From NCBI GenBank assembly GCA_027013145.1, contig JALUXX010000011.1, positions 318,556 through 382,555 on the forward strand: a stretch of DNA of 64,000 bases, read 5' to 3'. The notes under the pieces were generated by a model, which searched no databases, was not told the DNA's origin, and worked only from the letters and a program-made list of their open reading frames with translations. Positions 31,749-40,969 of this stretch are shown here, piece after piece. How positions within the stretch are numbered: the stretch's first letter is position 1; each line of letters starts with the position of its first letter. A program made the translations under genes and the position numbers. The DNA comes from Gammaproteobacteria bacterium (GTDB lineage Bacteria; Pseudomonadota; Gammaproteobacteria; 21-64-14).

Positions 31749-33551
31749 ATGGGAACCCTGTGGACGCGCCTGCGCGGGCGCTGGCTGGCCTTGAGTGCGC
31801 GGGTACTCGCGCGGATCCCGTTTCGCGACAGCCATGCGATCCTGGTGTGGGCGGGACTGGTCGGCTTCACCGGCGCGCTGATGACGGTGGCGTTCCGCGA
31901 GTCGGTGCACTGGCTCGAGGTCGCCTTTCTCCATCACAGCAGCGCGAGTCTGGTGCAGAGCGCGTCGGTCCTGCCGTGGTGGGTGCGGCTGATTTCCCCG
32001 ATCCTCGGCGGGCTCGCCGCCGGCCTGGTGATCCAGTTCGGCATGCGTCTCGCCCGCGGCCAGAGTTCCACCGATTACATGGAGGCGGTCGCCATCGGCA
32101 CCGGCGCGATCAGCTCGCGCGCGAGCCTGGTGAAGAGTTCCTCCTCGATGCTCACCATCGCTTCCGGCGGATCGATCGGACGCGAGGGTTCGATGGTGCA
32201 GCTCGCCGCGATGGCGGCGTCGCTGGTCGGGCGGCTGGCGCGCTTCCCGCACCCGCGCCTGCGCCTGCTGGTCGCCTGCGGCGCCGCCGCCGGTATCGCC
32301 TCGGCCTACAACGCCCCGATCACCGGCGCACTGTTCGTCTCCGAGATCGTGCTCGGCGGCATCACCATGGAGACGCTGGGGCCGCTGGTGTTCGCCTCGG
32401 TGATCGCCAACGTGACCATCCACCGATTCTTCGGCTACCAGCCGATCTTCGCCGTGCCCCCGTTCACCTTCGCCTCCAATGTCGATCTCGCGTTCTACGT
32501 CGTCCTCGGACTCGTCGCCGGCCTGCTCGCACCGCGCTACCTGTGGCTGCTCGAGCGCACGCGGCGCCTGTTCGCGTCGCTGCGCGTGCCGGTGTTTCTC
32601 AAGCTCGGCCTCGGCGGCGTGGTGGTCGGCATCATCTCCACGGTGGCGCCGCAGGTGTGGGGTAACGGCTACAGCGTCATCGGCACCATCCTCCACGGTC
32701 ACTGGCCGTGGCTGTTCCTGCTGTTCGTGCTCCTGGCAAAGGTCGTTGCGACCGCGGCGACCACCGGCTCGGGCGCGGTCGGCGGCGTGTTCACGCCCAC
32801 ACTGTTCGTCGGCACCGCGCTCGGCGCCCTGTTCGGCACCGGCGTGCACGCGCTGCTGCCGCACTGGACCGCGGTGCCCAGTGCCTACGCCCTGGTCGGC
32901 ATGGGTTCGTTCCTGGCGGCCGCCACGCACGCACCGCTGACGGCGATCGTCATGGTCTTCGAGATGACCGGAGACTATCAGATCATCCTGCCGCTGATGC
33001 TCGGCTGCATCGTCGGCTACTCGACCTCGCGGGTGCTGCGCGAGGAGTCCCTCTACTCCGAGGCCCTGCGGCGCAAGCGCGCCGCGCAGCCCCCGCCGCC
33101 GCCGGTCGAGACCATCGACCGCCTGATCGCACCCGACCCGCCGGTGATCGCCGACTCCGCGCCCCTGCAGGAGGTCATCCACGCCTTCGCGACCCACCGC
33201 GTGAACTGCCTCTACGTCGTCGCGGACGGGACGCGGTTCCTCGGGGTCGTGCCGGTCACCGCGATCACCGGTTACTTCGACGATCGCGCCGCCGCCGAGG
33301 GTCTGCGTGCCGAGGACGTGACCATGCGCGAGGTACCCGTACTGCACCCCGGCATGCGCGTGCCCGAGGCGCTCGAGCGGTTCACGCGCTACCGCGGCGA
33401 GCGCCTGCCGGTGGTGACGGCGGACGACGAGCGCCGGCTCGTGGGCAGCGTGTCCAAGGCCGATCTGCTGCTGGTGCTGCACACCAACCTCTCCCAGACG
33501 ACCGGCACGCGCACGGCCGGCGGCGAGGCGCCGTCCGCGACCCCGACCTGA
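31749..33551 (+). CDS. ClC-family chloride channel/antiporter with CBS pair
   Basis: 600 residues. The ClC core shows the selectivity motifs SGGSIGREGSMVQ (GREGP-type with the gating Glu; Ser replaces Pro), ASAYNAPITGALF, GSGAVGGVFTPTLFVGTALGALFG, then ATHAPLTAIVMVFEMTGDYQIILPLMLGCIVGY. Two CBS domains occupy ~455-580 (IAPDPPVIADSAPLQEVIHAFATHRVNCLYVV; MREVPVLHPGMRVPEALERFTRYRGERLPVV). It resembles ClcB-type Cl-/H+ exchangers. In enteric bacteria such proteins support amino-acid-dependent acid resistance, which fits the gad operon here, but that link is inference. Confidence 0.93.
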   Translation: MGTLWTRLRGRWLALSARVLARIPFRDSHAILVWAGLVGFTGALMTVAFRESVHWLEVAFLHHSSASLVQSASVLPWWVRLISPILGGLAAGLVIQFGMRLARGQSSTDYMEAVAIGTGAISSRASLVKSSSSMLTIASGGSIGREGSMVQLAAMAASLVGRLARFPHPRLRLLVACGAAAGIASAYNAPITGALFVSEIVLGGITMETLGPLVFASVIANVTIHRFFGYQPIFAVPPFTFASNVDLAFYVVLGLVAGLLAPRYLWLLERTRRLFASLRVPVFLKLGLGGVVVGIISTVAPQVWGNGYSVIGTILHGHWPWLFLLFVLLAKVVATAATTGSGAVGGVFTPTLFVGTALGALFGTGVHALLPHWTAVPSAYALVGMGSFLAAATHAPLTAIVMVFEMTGDYQIILPLMLGCIVGYSTSRVLREESLYSEALRRKRAAQPPPPPVETIDRLIAPDPPVIADSAPLQEVIHAFATHRVNCLYVVADGTRFLGVVPVTAITGYFDDRAAAEGLRAEDVTMREVPVLHPGMRVPEALERFTRYRGERLPVVTADDERRLVGSVSKADLLLVLHTNLSQTTGTRTAGGEAPSATPT

Positions 33552-33607
33552 GCGGGCGGCGGCGGGCTGGTATACTGGCGCGACGCCGCCTGCGGGGATG
33601 TCTCTGC

Positions 33608-34303
33608 GTGAACTACTATCCGATCGCGCTTCCGTTCTTCTTCATCTTCCTGGGCGCCTTGGCGCTGCTCCTGGTGATGGTCGAGATCGGGGTGCTGCGC
33701 TACGCCTACGAGCGCATCGGGATCCACCCACGTTACGTCTTCGCCCTGTTGCTCGTTTCGCTGCTCGGCGCCTATATCAACATCCCCGTCGCGCAGCTTC
33801 CGCCGCAGCACGTCTTGTCCGGCCGCGAAGTCGACTTCTTCGGGATGCGCTACGTGATCCCCGTGGTGGTCGACTGGCCGGGGACAGTCATCGCCGTCAA
33901 CGTCGGCGGCGCGCTGGTGCCCGCCGCGGTCTCGCTGTATCTGCTGGCCCGCAACGGGCTCTGGGGGCCGGGGCTGGTCGCCATCGCGCTGGTGACCTTC
34001 GTCTGCCACGCCCTGGCGCATCCGGTCCCGGGGGTGGGGATCGCCATCCCGATCTTCATCCCGCCGGCGGTCACCGCCGTCGTCGCGCTCGCGCTCTCGC
34101 GCCGCTACGCCGCGCCCCTCGCCTACATCGCCGGCAGTCTCGGGACGCTGATCGGCGCCGACCTCCTCAACCTCGGCAAGCTGCAGGGCCTGGGCGCCCC
34201 GGTGGCCTCGATCGGCGGCGCCGGGACCTTCGACGGCGTGTTCCTCACCGGCATCCTCGCCGTGCTCCTGGCGGGCCTGTTCACGGGGCGGGCGCGGGCG
34301 TGA
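33608..34303 (+). CDS. DUF1614-family integral membrane protein
   Basis: 231 residues from a GTG with GGGGATG upstream. About seven hydrophobic segments. The pattern FALLLVSLLGAYINIPVAQLP, VIAVNVGGALVPAAVSLYLLARNGLW, FVCHALAHPVPGVGIAIPIFIPPAVTAVVALALSRRYAAPLAYIAGSLGTLIGADLLNL matches DUF1614. Function unknown. A TATACT box at ~33571 could be a promoter, so it may be independent of clc. Confidence 0.85.
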   Translation: MNYYPIALPFFFIFLGALALLLVMVEIGVLRYAYERIGIHPRYVFALLLVSLLGAYINIPVAQLPPQHVLSGREVDFFGMRYVIPVVVDWPGTVIAVNVGGALVPAAVSLYLLARNGLWGPGLVAIALVTFVCHALAHPVPGVGIAIPIFIPPAVTAVVALALSRRYAAPLAYIAGSLGTLIGADLLNLGKLQGLGAPVASIGGAGTFDGVFLTGILAVLLAGLFTGRARA

Positions 34304-34367
34304 GCGCCCGTGCGCCGACGGGCATGCGCGCCGCCGCCGCGAGGGTGCGCCGCGCCCGGGTGACCGG

Positions 34368-35804
34368 ATGAACCCGGCGCCGACACTCGATCCGCCGGAC
34401 TGGGACGCGTTTCGCGCGCAGGGACACCGGATGCTCGACGACATGGTCGACTACCTCCGGGGGATCCGGGAACGGCCGGTGTGGCGGCCGATCCCCGATG
34501 CGGTCCGCGGGGCGTTGCGCGAGCCGGTACCGCGCGGGCCGACCGCGCTGGCCGAGGTCCACGAGTCGTTCCTGCAGCACGTCCTCCCGTACGCGGTCGG
34601 CAACGCCCACCCGGGCTTTTTCGGCTGGGTCCACGGCGGCGGCACCCCGGTCGGCATGCTCGCCGAAATGCTCGCGGGCGGACTCAACGCCAATCTCGGC
34701 GGGCGCGACCAGATGCCGGTCGAGGTCGAGCGGCAGGTCGCCGAATGGGCACGGGAACTGTTCGGTTTTCCCGCCGGGGCGTCCGGGCTGTTCGTGACCG
34801 GCACGTCGATGGCCAACCTCCTGGGCGTGTTGGTGGCGCGGACCGCCGCTTTGGGCGCGGAGAGCCGCCGCCGCGGCCTGGCCGCGAGCGGCGGCGGGGC
34901 GCTGACGGCCTACGCCTCGGCCGCGGCACACGGCTCCGTCGCGCGCGCCCTCGATTTCGCCGGGCTCGGCAGCGACGCGCTGCGGCTCGTCGGCGTCGAC
35001 GGCGCCCACCGGGTCGACGTGCCGGCCCTGGAGCGCGCGATCGCCGCGGACCGCACCGCGGGGCGGCGTCCGTTCCTGATCGTCGGCACCGCCGGAACGG
35101 TCGACGTCGGCGCCATCGACGACCTCGATGCGCTGGCGCGCATCGCCGCGCGCGAGGGCATGCACCTGCACGTCGACGGCGCCTGCGCGGCGCTGGCGGT
35201 CCTGGTGCCGGAACTCGCGCCGCGCCTGCGCGGGATCGAGCGCGCCGATTCTATCGCCTTCGATTTTCACAAGTGGGGACAGGTCCCCTACGACGCCGGC
35301 TTCTTCCTGGCGCGCGAGCGCGACGCGCAGCTCGCCGCCTTCGCCGCGCCCGCGGCCTACCTGCGGCGCGACACCCGCGGGCTCGCGGCCGGCTCGCCCT
35401 GGCCCTGCGACCTCGGGCCCGACCTCTCGCGCGGCTTCCGCGCCCTCAAGGCGTGGTTCACGCTCAAGGTCCTCGGCACCGACGCGCTCGCCGAGGCGAT
35501 CCGCGGCACCTGCCGCCTGGCGCAGCGGCTCGCGGCGCGCATCGAGCGCGAACCGCGGCTCGAGCTGCTCGCGCCGGTGCCGCTCAACATCGTCTGCTTC
35601 CGTCATCGCGGCGCCGAACCCGATGCGCTCAACGCCGCCATCGTGCGTGTGCTGCACGAGTCCGGCCTCGCCGCCCCCTCCACGACCGTCCTCGACGGCC
35701 GCCTCGCCATCCGCGCGGCGATCGTCAACCATCGCACCGAGGCGCGCGATATCGACACCCTGGTCGATGCCGTCCTGCGCTTCGGCGCCGCGGGGCCGAC
35801 ATGA
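34368..35804 (+). CDS. Group II PLP-dependent amino acid decarboxylase (aromatic/DABA type)
   Basis: 478 residues. PLP lysine K302 lies in IAFDFHKWGQVPYDAG, the usual F-H-K-W of this group. Other elements: VGNAHPGFFGWVHGGGTPVGMLAEML, FGFPAGASGLFVTGTSMANLLGVLVAR, GTAGTVDVGAIDDL, MHLHVDGACAA, and the C-terminal barrel APSTTVLDGRLAIRAAIVNHRTEARDIDTLVDAV. It resembles aromatic-L-amino-acid and tyrosine decarboxylase homologues; the substrate cannot be fixed. Its stop overlaps the ATG of the ATP-grasp gene (ATGA), so the amine it makes may be the nucleophile for that ligase. Confidence 0.9.
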   Translation: MNPAPTLDPPDWDAFRAQGHRMLDDMVDYLRGIRERPVWRPIPDAVRGALREPVPRGPTALAEVHESFLQHVLPYAVGNAHPGFFGWVHGGGTPVGMLAEMLAGGLNANLGGRDQMPVEVERQVAEWARELFGFPAGASGLFVTGTSMANLLGVLVARTAALGAESRRRGLAASGGGALTAYASAAAHGSVARALDFAGLGSDALRLVGVDGAHRVDVPALERAIAADRTAGRRPFLIVGTAGTVDVGAIDDLDALARIAAREGMHLHVDGACAALAVLVPELAPRLRGIERADSIAFDFHKWGQVPYDAGFFLARERDAQLAAFAAPAAYLRRDTRGLAAGSPWPCDLGPDLSRGFRALKAWFTLKVLGTDALAEAIRGTCRLAQRLAARIEREPRLELLAPVPLNIVCFRHRGAEPDALNAAIVRVLHESGLAAPSTTVLDGRLAIRAAIVNHRTEARDIDTLVDAVLRFGAAGPT

Positions 35805-36997
35805 GCGTGCCGCCCGGCGGCGAGGTGCTGGGCCTGGCGGCGCTCATGCGCCGCGTCTTCGCCGGCGAGGACCTCGGACCCGTGGCGCAGGGTTTCATCG
35901 ACCGCGCCGGCCGCGACCCCGCCGACGCCGCGGCGCTGCTCGACCTCGCCACCGCGCTGTTCCTGGCCGACAACGCGGACCTCGCCCGGACCGTGCAGGC
36001 ACAGGCCCTGCAGGTGCGCCGGCTCTACCGGCTCGCGCGGCCCGTCGCGGCGGCGCCTGCGGCGCTGCGCGTGCTCGCGCTGGCGGCGCCCGGCGAGTTG
36101 GCGGCGAACACCCCGCTCGATTTCCTCATCGAGGGGTCCGACGTCGAACTCGACTTCTTCTATATGGACGCCGACGGCGCCGCGGCCCCGCCTCCGCTCG
36201 CCGACTACGACCTGGTGTTCACCGTCATCGGCGAGTCGGACGCCAACGCGCCGCTGCTGCGGCGCGCCGAGGCGCTGCTGACCGGCTGCCCGCGCCCGGT
36301 GCTCAACGCCCCGGGGCGCATCGCGCGGCTCGCGCGCACGGACGTCGCCGCCGCCCTGCGCGGCGCGCCCGGCGTCGTCGTACCGCACACCGAACGGCTC
36401 GCGCGTGCGGACCTCACCGCCTATGCGCGGGCGCGCGGCCTGCCGCTGGTCGTGCGCCCCGTCGATTCCCACGCCGGGCACGGGCTCGCACGCATCGACG
36501 AGGCGGAGGCACTGTCCGCCTACCAGCGGGATACGGCGGGCGAGGAATTCTACGTCATGCCCTTCGTCGACTACCGCGATGCCGACGGCGCCTGGCGCAA
36601 GTACCGGGTGGTGCTGATCGACGGGCGCCCCTATGCCTGCCACATGGCGATATCGAGCCACTGGATGATCCACTACCTGAACGCCGGGATGCGCGAGAGC
36701 GCGGCCAAGCGCGCCGAGGAGGCGCGCTTCTTCGAGCGTTTCGATGCGGACTTCGCGGTACGCCACGCCCCGGCCCTCGCCGCGCTGCACGAGCGCATCG
36801 GCCTCGACTACTTCGGCATCGACTGTGCGCAGACACCGGACGGGGCGCTGCTCGTGTTCGAGGTCGACAGCGCCCTCATCGTCCACGACCTCGATCCGCC
36901 GGATCTCTTTCCCTACAAGCCGGCGCAGATGCACCGCGTGTTCGTCGCCTTCCGCGACCTCCTCGGGCGCAGGGCGGGGCTCAGGCCGGGTCCCTGA
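35801..36997 (+). CDS. RimK-like ATP-grasp ligase with helical N-terminal region
   Basis: 398 residues, coupled by 4 bp to the decarboxylase. An N-terminal helical part resembling half-TPR repeats (DAAALLDLATALFLADNADLARTVQAQALQVRRLYRLA) precedes a linker domain (DYDLVFTVIGESDANAPLLRRAEALL) and an ATP-grasp fold: LPLVVRPVDSHAGHGLARIDEAEAL for the ATP lysine-side loop, EEFYVMPFVDYRDADGAWRKYRVVLIDGRPYACHMAIS, and the Mg-binding end YFGIDCAQTPDGALLVFEVDSALIVHD. It should form an amide or peptide bond; substrates unknown. The pair could make a small amide-type metabolite. Confidence 0.85.
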   Translation: MSVPPGGEVLGLAALMRRVFAGEDLGPVAQGFIDRAGRDPADAAALLDLATALFLADNADLARTVQAQALQVRRLYRLARPVAAAPAALRVLALAAPGELAANTPLDFLIEGSDVELDFFYMDADGAAAPPPLADYDLVFTVIGESDANAPLLRRAEALLTGCPRPVLNAPGRIARLARTDVAAALRGAPGVVVPHTERLARADLTAYARARGLPLVVRPVDSHAGHGLARIDEAEALSAYQRDTAGEEFYVMPFVDYRDADGAWRKYRVVLIDGRPYACHMAISSHWMIHYLNAGMRESAAKRAEEARFFERFDADFAVRHAPALAALHERIGLDYFGIDCAQTPDGALLVFEVDSALIVHDLDPPDLFPYKPAQMHRVFVAFRDLLGRRAGLRPGP

Positions 36998-37193
36998 CGA
37001 AACGGTAGTCCTCACCGTCGCGGCGCACCGTCACGCGGTGGCGCTCGAAGCGCACGCTCTCCCCCTCGCCGATCGCCGCCACGTCGCCGCCCACGGTCAC
37101 GAAACCCTCGCGCGTGACGCCGCAATGCAGCGCCCCGATCTTGCCGTAGTCGCGCGGCGCCAGTACCAGCTCTCCTTCCGCAGTCGCGTTCAT
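36981..37193 (-). CDS. Small hypothetical protein
   Basis: 70 residues from the ATG at 37193. A compact beta pattern, LVLAPRDYGKIGALHCGVTREGFVTVGGDVAAIGEGESVRFERHRVTVRRDGEDYRFVRDP, looks like a small barrel. It overlaps the 3' end of the ATP-grasp gene by 17 bp, tail to tail. Family not recognised. Confidence 0.6.
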   Translation of the reverse strand: MNATAEGELVLAPRDYGKIGALHCGVTREGFVTVGGDVAAIGEGESVRFERHRVTVRRDGEDYRFVRDPA

Positions 37194-37337
37194 TCCCGAT
37201 CGTCCTCCGCTTCTGCACGGACCCAATCGCCGCCGGCGCCGCGTCCGGGCGCCCGCCGTCCCCAAGCATAGCGCTCCCCCGCCCGCGCCGGCGCCCCACG
37301 ACGGGGCGTGTCCCGGCCCGCGCACCGTTTGTGATCC

Positions 37338-37362
37338 GATGCGCACGAAGCTGGTGCGCATC
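37338..37362 (+). promoter_or_regulatory. NtrC-like dyad upstream of the porin-urt operon
   Basis: GATGCGCAC at 37338-37346 and GTGCGCATC at 37354-37362 form a perfect 9-bp dyad around 7 bases. Its core GCAC-N7-GTGC has the exact spacing of NtrC enhancer sites. Its centre is ~120 bp before the start point predicted from the sigma-54 box at 37447, a normal enhancer distance. Confidence 0.55.
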
Positions 37363-37446
37363 ACCCCCCACGCTCCGGCACCACGGCCCCGCCTTCGATT
37401 CCGTAACCCAAGGAAAACTTAGCTATTTGCCGAAATGCTCCCGGAG

Positions 37447-37462
37447 TGGCCCGCTTGTTGCA
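37447..37462 (+). promoter_or_regulatory. Sigma-54 promoter of porin-urtABCDE
   Basis: TGGCCCGCTTGTTGCA carries the invariant GG and GC at -24/-12 with exact spacing and matches the TGGCACG-N4-TTGCW consensus except for one C. Transcription would start near 37474, ~75 bp before the porin ATG. It sits in an unusually A/T-rich stretch (37405-37440), a likely bending region between activator and promoter. Confidence 0.7.
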
Positions 37463-37548
37463 CTGGCCGCCACCGTCCCGCGGTGCGCTCGTGTTCGGGT
37501 ACGGGCAGGCGGCGCGGGTTTTCGGACTCGTCCACTGGAGAAGAATCG

Positions 37549-38694
37549 ATGAAACGAACCCATCGCTCCCGTCATCACCGCATCCTCCCGTTCGCCGCCG
37601 CCGGAGCGCTGCTCGCCGCCGTGCCCGGGGTGTCGACCGCGGGTTCGAACAACCTGTCCGACCTGTTGAGCGGACTCACCATCTCGGGCTACATCGACCC
37701 CACCTACATCTACAACCAGCGCCAGCACATCAGCTCGTTCTTCTTCGGCGACAAGAACGCCGCCTACAACTACTACCACAGCAGTTTCGGCGACCTCTAT
37801 CTGGAGGCGAACAAGAAGTTCTCGGGCGGCAGCTCGATCGACATCCAGATCATGCCCAATCGCGGTTACGGCGCGGGCGTCGACAGCATCATCAACGCCG
37901 CCTACTTCACCATCCCGGTGACCGACAAGTTCTCGATCCTCGGCGGCCAGATGCCCGCCTGGGACGGTTACGAGCCCCAGGTCTCCACGGGCATGTTCGC
38001 CGTGACGCACAACCTGCTGTTCGACTTCAGCGAGCCCGGTTTCTTCACCGGCGTCGGCGGCCAGTACGCCACCGGGCCCTACACCCTGCAGGTGCTGCTG
38101 GCGAACACCTGGAACAGCGCCTTCAACACCAGCTTCAAGGAGCCGACGCTCGAGTACCGCTTCTCGGTGGCGCCGTCCTCCTCGTTCAGCTACGGCCTGT
38201 TCGGCACCATCGGCAAGATCGCCAGCGCGAACTCGAACGTCGGGCCCACCACGCGCTTCTTCAACGACCTCGACGCAACCTATACCAGCGGCGGGCTCAC
38301 CTTGAGCGGCCAGCTCGACCACGGCTACCAGTCGCGGGGCGCGGCCAACGGCGGCGACGCCCATTGGTACGGCGTCTCGCTGCTCGGCAACTACAAGTTC
38401 ATGCCGATGGCGAGCTTCACGGTGCGCTACGACTACCTCAACGACATGAAGAACGGCGGCCACATCGTGGGCGATCCACAGGACGGCTTCATCACCGACC
38501 CCACGGATCCTAATGCCGGCCCGTTGCGTCAAGCCTTTACCGGTGCGCTGCTGCTCTATCCCTACAAGCACCTCACCGTGAAGCTCGAATACCGCCACGA
38601 CTGGGCGAACTTCGCCACCTTCCTGGACGCCAATACGGGCGTGTACCACGACACCGACAACACCGTAGCGGCGCAGTTCCTGTTCGCCTTTTGA
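37549..38694 (+). CDS. Outer-membrane beta-barrel porin of the urea uptake locus
   Basis: 381 residues. A signal peptide (ILPFAAAGALLAAVPGVSTA) precedes a barrel of alternating strands rich in Tyr, Phe, Gly and Asn (ISGYIDPTYIYN, NYYHSSFGDLYLEANKKFSGGSSIDIQIMP, YGLFGTIGKIAS, ASFTVRYDYLNDM, LTVKLEYRHDWANF) and ends in a terminal Phe (AAQFLFAF), the outer-membrane signature. It matches OmpL-like porin-2 type proteins. It is the first gene after the sigma-54 promoter and immediately precedes urtA, so it probably lets urea cross the outer membrane when nitrogen is short. Confidence 0.85.
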   Translation: MKRTHRSRHHRILPFAAAGALLAAVPGVSTAGSNNLSDLLSGLTISGYIDPTYIYNQRQHISSFFFGDKNAAYNYYHSSFGDLYLEANKKFSGGSSIDIQIMPNRGYGAGVDSIINAAYFTIPVTDKFSILGGQMPAWDGYEPQVSTGMFAVTHNLLFDFSEPGFFTGVGGQYATGPYTLQVLLANTWNSAFNTSFKEPTLEYRFSVAPSSSFSYGLFGTIGKIASANSNVGPTTRFFNDLDATYTSGGLTLSGQLDHGYQSRGAANGGDAHWYGVSLLGNYKFMPMASFTVRYDYLNDMKNGGHIVGDPQDGFITDPTDPNAGPLRQAFTGALLLYPYKHLTVKLEYRHDWANFATFLDANTGVYHDTDNTVAAQFLFAF

Positions 38695-38707
38695 GGGCTG
38701 CGCACGA

Positions 38708-38724
38708 CGCCCCCGCCGGGGGCG
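38708..38724 (+). terminator. Intercistronic hairpin between porin and urtA
   Basis: CGCCCCC, a 3-nt loop and GGGGGCG form a perfect 7-bp stem in the 71-bp gap. No T run follows, so partial attenuation or mRNA processing is more likely than full termination; it would favour porin over urt mRNA. Confidence 0.5.
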
Positions 38725-38765
38725 GGCATCCCGCACACTAACGACTTCGACAGGGGAATGCATTC

Positions 38766-40004
38766 ATGAAAGTGAGCCGCAGAGGTTTTATCAAGGGCGT
38801 CATGGCCACCGGCGCGACCGCGCTCGGACCCACGCTGGTCGGAAAGACGTCCGAGGCGTGGGCCAAGGGGACGGTCAAGGTGGGTATCCTGCACTCGTTG
38901 TCGGGGACGATGGCGATCAGCGAGATCCCGGTGAAGAACGCCGAACTCATGGCCATCGAGGAGATCAACGCCGCCGGCGGCGTGATGGGCAGGCGCATCG
39001 AGCCGGTGGTCGTCGACGGGGCCTCCGACTGGCCGACCTTCGCGCAGAAGGCGCGCGAGCTCATCACCCGCGACCACGTGGCCACCGTGTTCGGCTGCTG
39101 GACGTCCGCCAGCCGCAAGGCGGTCAAGCCGGTGTTCGAGCGCTACAACAACCTGCTGTGGTACCCGGTGCAGTACGAGGGCAACGAGTGCTCGCCCAAC
39201 ATCATCTACACCGGCGCCTGCCCCAATCAGCAGATCGAGCCGGCGGTGAGTTGGCTGCTCAAGAACAAGGGCAAGAAGTTCTTCCTGGTGGGATCGGACT
39301 ACGTGTTTCCGCGCACCGCCAACGCCATCATCAAGGGCCAGCTCAAGGCCATGGGCGGCACCCTGGTCGGCGAGGAGTACGCCCCGCTCGGGCACATGGA
39401 GTTCGCCACGATCGTCAACAAGATCCGCCAGTCCGGCGCCGACGTGGTCTTCAGCACCATCAACGGCGACAGCAACGTCGCCTTCTACAAACAGTACGCC
39501 GCGGCCGGGCTGACCCCGGAGAAGGCGCCGATCATGGCGGTGAGCGTCGCCGAGGTCGAGGTCCAGGGCATCGGCCCGCAATACTGTAAGGGCCACTATG
39601 CGAGCTGGAACTATTTCGAGACCACCAAGACGCCGACCAATCCGAAGTTCGTGGCCGAGTTCAAGAAGCGCTACGGCCACTCGCAGGTGACCGACGACCC
39701 CATCGAGCACGGCTACCTCAACGTGTACCTGTGGAAGCTCGCCGCCGAGAAGGCGCGCAGCTTCCACCCGCCCAAGGTGCGCGCGGTCGTCGGCAAGGTC
39801 AGTTTCGACGCCCCGCAGGGAAAGGTGCACGTCGACCCGGCCAATCAGAACATGTACCAGGTCGTGCGCATCGGCGAGATCACCGGCAGCGGCATGTTCC
39901 GGGAGGTCTGGAAGACCGACGGGCTGGTCAAGCCCGAGCCCTACAGCCCGTACATCTCGGACATGATGTGCGACTGGGCCCGCGGCGGCCTGGTGAAGCG
40001 GTGA
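38766..40004 (+). CDS. urtA: Urea ABC transporter, substrate-binding protein
   Basis: 412 residues. A twin-arginine type leader ([16 protein letters not shown]) precedes a type I periplasmic binding fold: [117 protein letters not shown]. The CWTSASRK and [10 protein letters not shown] segments mark UrtA rather than branched-chain amino acid binders. It captures urea for UrtBCDE. The Tat-type leader implies export in folded form. Confidence 0.96.
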   Translation: MKVSRRGFIKGVMATGATALGPTLVGKTSEAWAKGTVKVGILHSLSGTMAISEIPVKNAELMAIEEINAAGGVMGRRIEPVVVDGASDWPTFAQKARELITRDHVATVFGCWTSASRKAVKPVFERYNNLLWYPVQYEGNECSPNIIYTGACPNQQIEPAVSWLLKNKGKKFFLVGSDYVFPRTANAIIKGQLKAMGGTLVGEEYAPLGHMEFATIVNKIRQSGADVVFSTINGDSNVAFYKQYAAAGLTPEKAPIMAVSVAEVEVQGIGPQYCKGHYASWNYFETTKTPTNPKFVAEFKKRYGHSQVTDDPIEHGYLNVYLWKLAAEKARSFHPPKVRAVVGKVSFDAPQGKVHVDPANQNMYQVVRIGEITGSGMFREVWKTDGLVKPEPYSPYISDMMCDWARGGLVKR

Positions 40005-40047
40005 CCCGCGGGCACCGGATCTGACCCGGCCGGCGGGAGGTGCGCGG

Positions 40048-40956
40048 ATGGATGCGGCGGCGGCAGTCTCGCAACTGTTCAACGGGCTCAGCACGGCCTC
40101 GATCCTGTTGATGATGGCCCTGGGTCTGGCGGTGATCTTCGGCCTCATGGGCGTGATCAACATGGCCCACGGGGAGCTGATGACGCTGGGTGCCTACATG
40201 GCCTATTCCTGCCAACTCCTGTTCGCGCATCTCGCGCCGGCCGCCGGCGGGTGGTCGTATCTGCTCGCGCTCCCGCTCTCGTTCGCGGTAAGCGCCCTGC
40301 TGGGCTGGGCCATCGAGGTGGCGCTGGTGCGCCACCTCTACGGCAGGCCGCTGGAGACGCTGCTGGCCACATGGGGCTTGAGCCTGATCCTGCAACAGAG
40401 TTTTCGCGAGGTCTTCGGTTCCAACAACGTCTTCGTGAGCACGCCGGGGGCACTGACCGGCGGCGTGGCGATCGGCAGCTCCATCCAGCTCCCCTACGTG
40501 CGCCTGTTCATCCTTGCACTGGCCGCGCTCGCGCTCGTCGGGGTGTTCCTGTTTCTCTACCGTACGCGCAACGGCCTGATGATCCGTTCGGTCATGCAGA
40601 ACCGGCCGATGGCGGCGAGCTGCGGCATCAACACGCGCCGCATCGACGCGCTGACCTTCGCCTTCGGCTCGGGTCTCGCCGGCCTCGCCGGCTGCGCGCT
40701 GGCGCTGATCGGCTCGGTCGGGCCGACCACCGGACAGAACTACATCGTGGATTCGTTCATGGTGGTGGTCCTCGGCGGCGTGGGCCAGCTCCTCGGGACC
40801 GTCGTCGGCGCCTTCAGCATCGGCGAGGCGCATGCGCTGATCGAGTATTTCACCTCCTCGACCGCCGCCAAGGTGGCGGTGTTCACGCTGATCATCCTGT
40901 TCCTCCAGGCGCGCCCGGCGGGGTTGTTCCCCTCGGTCAGCCGGGCGCTCGACTAG
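40048..40956 (+). CDS. urtB: Urea ABC transporter, permease 1
   Basis: 302 residues, ATG after GGGAGG. LivH-type permease with about eight helices: STASILLMMALGLAVIFGLMGVINMAHGELMTLGAYMAY, LLATWGLSLILQQSFREVFGSNNVFVSTP (Urt-type), IRSVMQNRPMAASCGINTRRIDALTFAFGSGLAGLAGCALALIGSVGPTTGQNYIVDSFMVVVLGGVGQLLGTVVGAF. It pairs with UrtC to form the pore. The N-terminus lacks the extra domain some UrtB proteins carry. Confidence 0.95.
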   Translation: MDAAAAVSQLFNGLSTASILLMMALGLAVIFGLMGVINMAHGELMTLGAYMAYSCQLLFAHLAPAAGGWSYLLALPLSFAVSALLGWAIEVALVRHLYGRPLETLLATWGLSLILQQSFREVFGSNNVFVSTPGALTGGVAIGSSIQLPYVRLFILALAALALVGVFLFLYRTRNGLMIRSVMQNRPMAASCGINTRRIDALTFAFGSGLAGLAGCALALIGSVGPTTGQNYIVDSFMVVVLGGVGQLLGTVVGAFSIGEAHALIEYFTSSTAAKVAVFTLIILFLQARPAGLFPSVSRALD

Positions 40957-40969
40957 GGGACGCGTCCCG

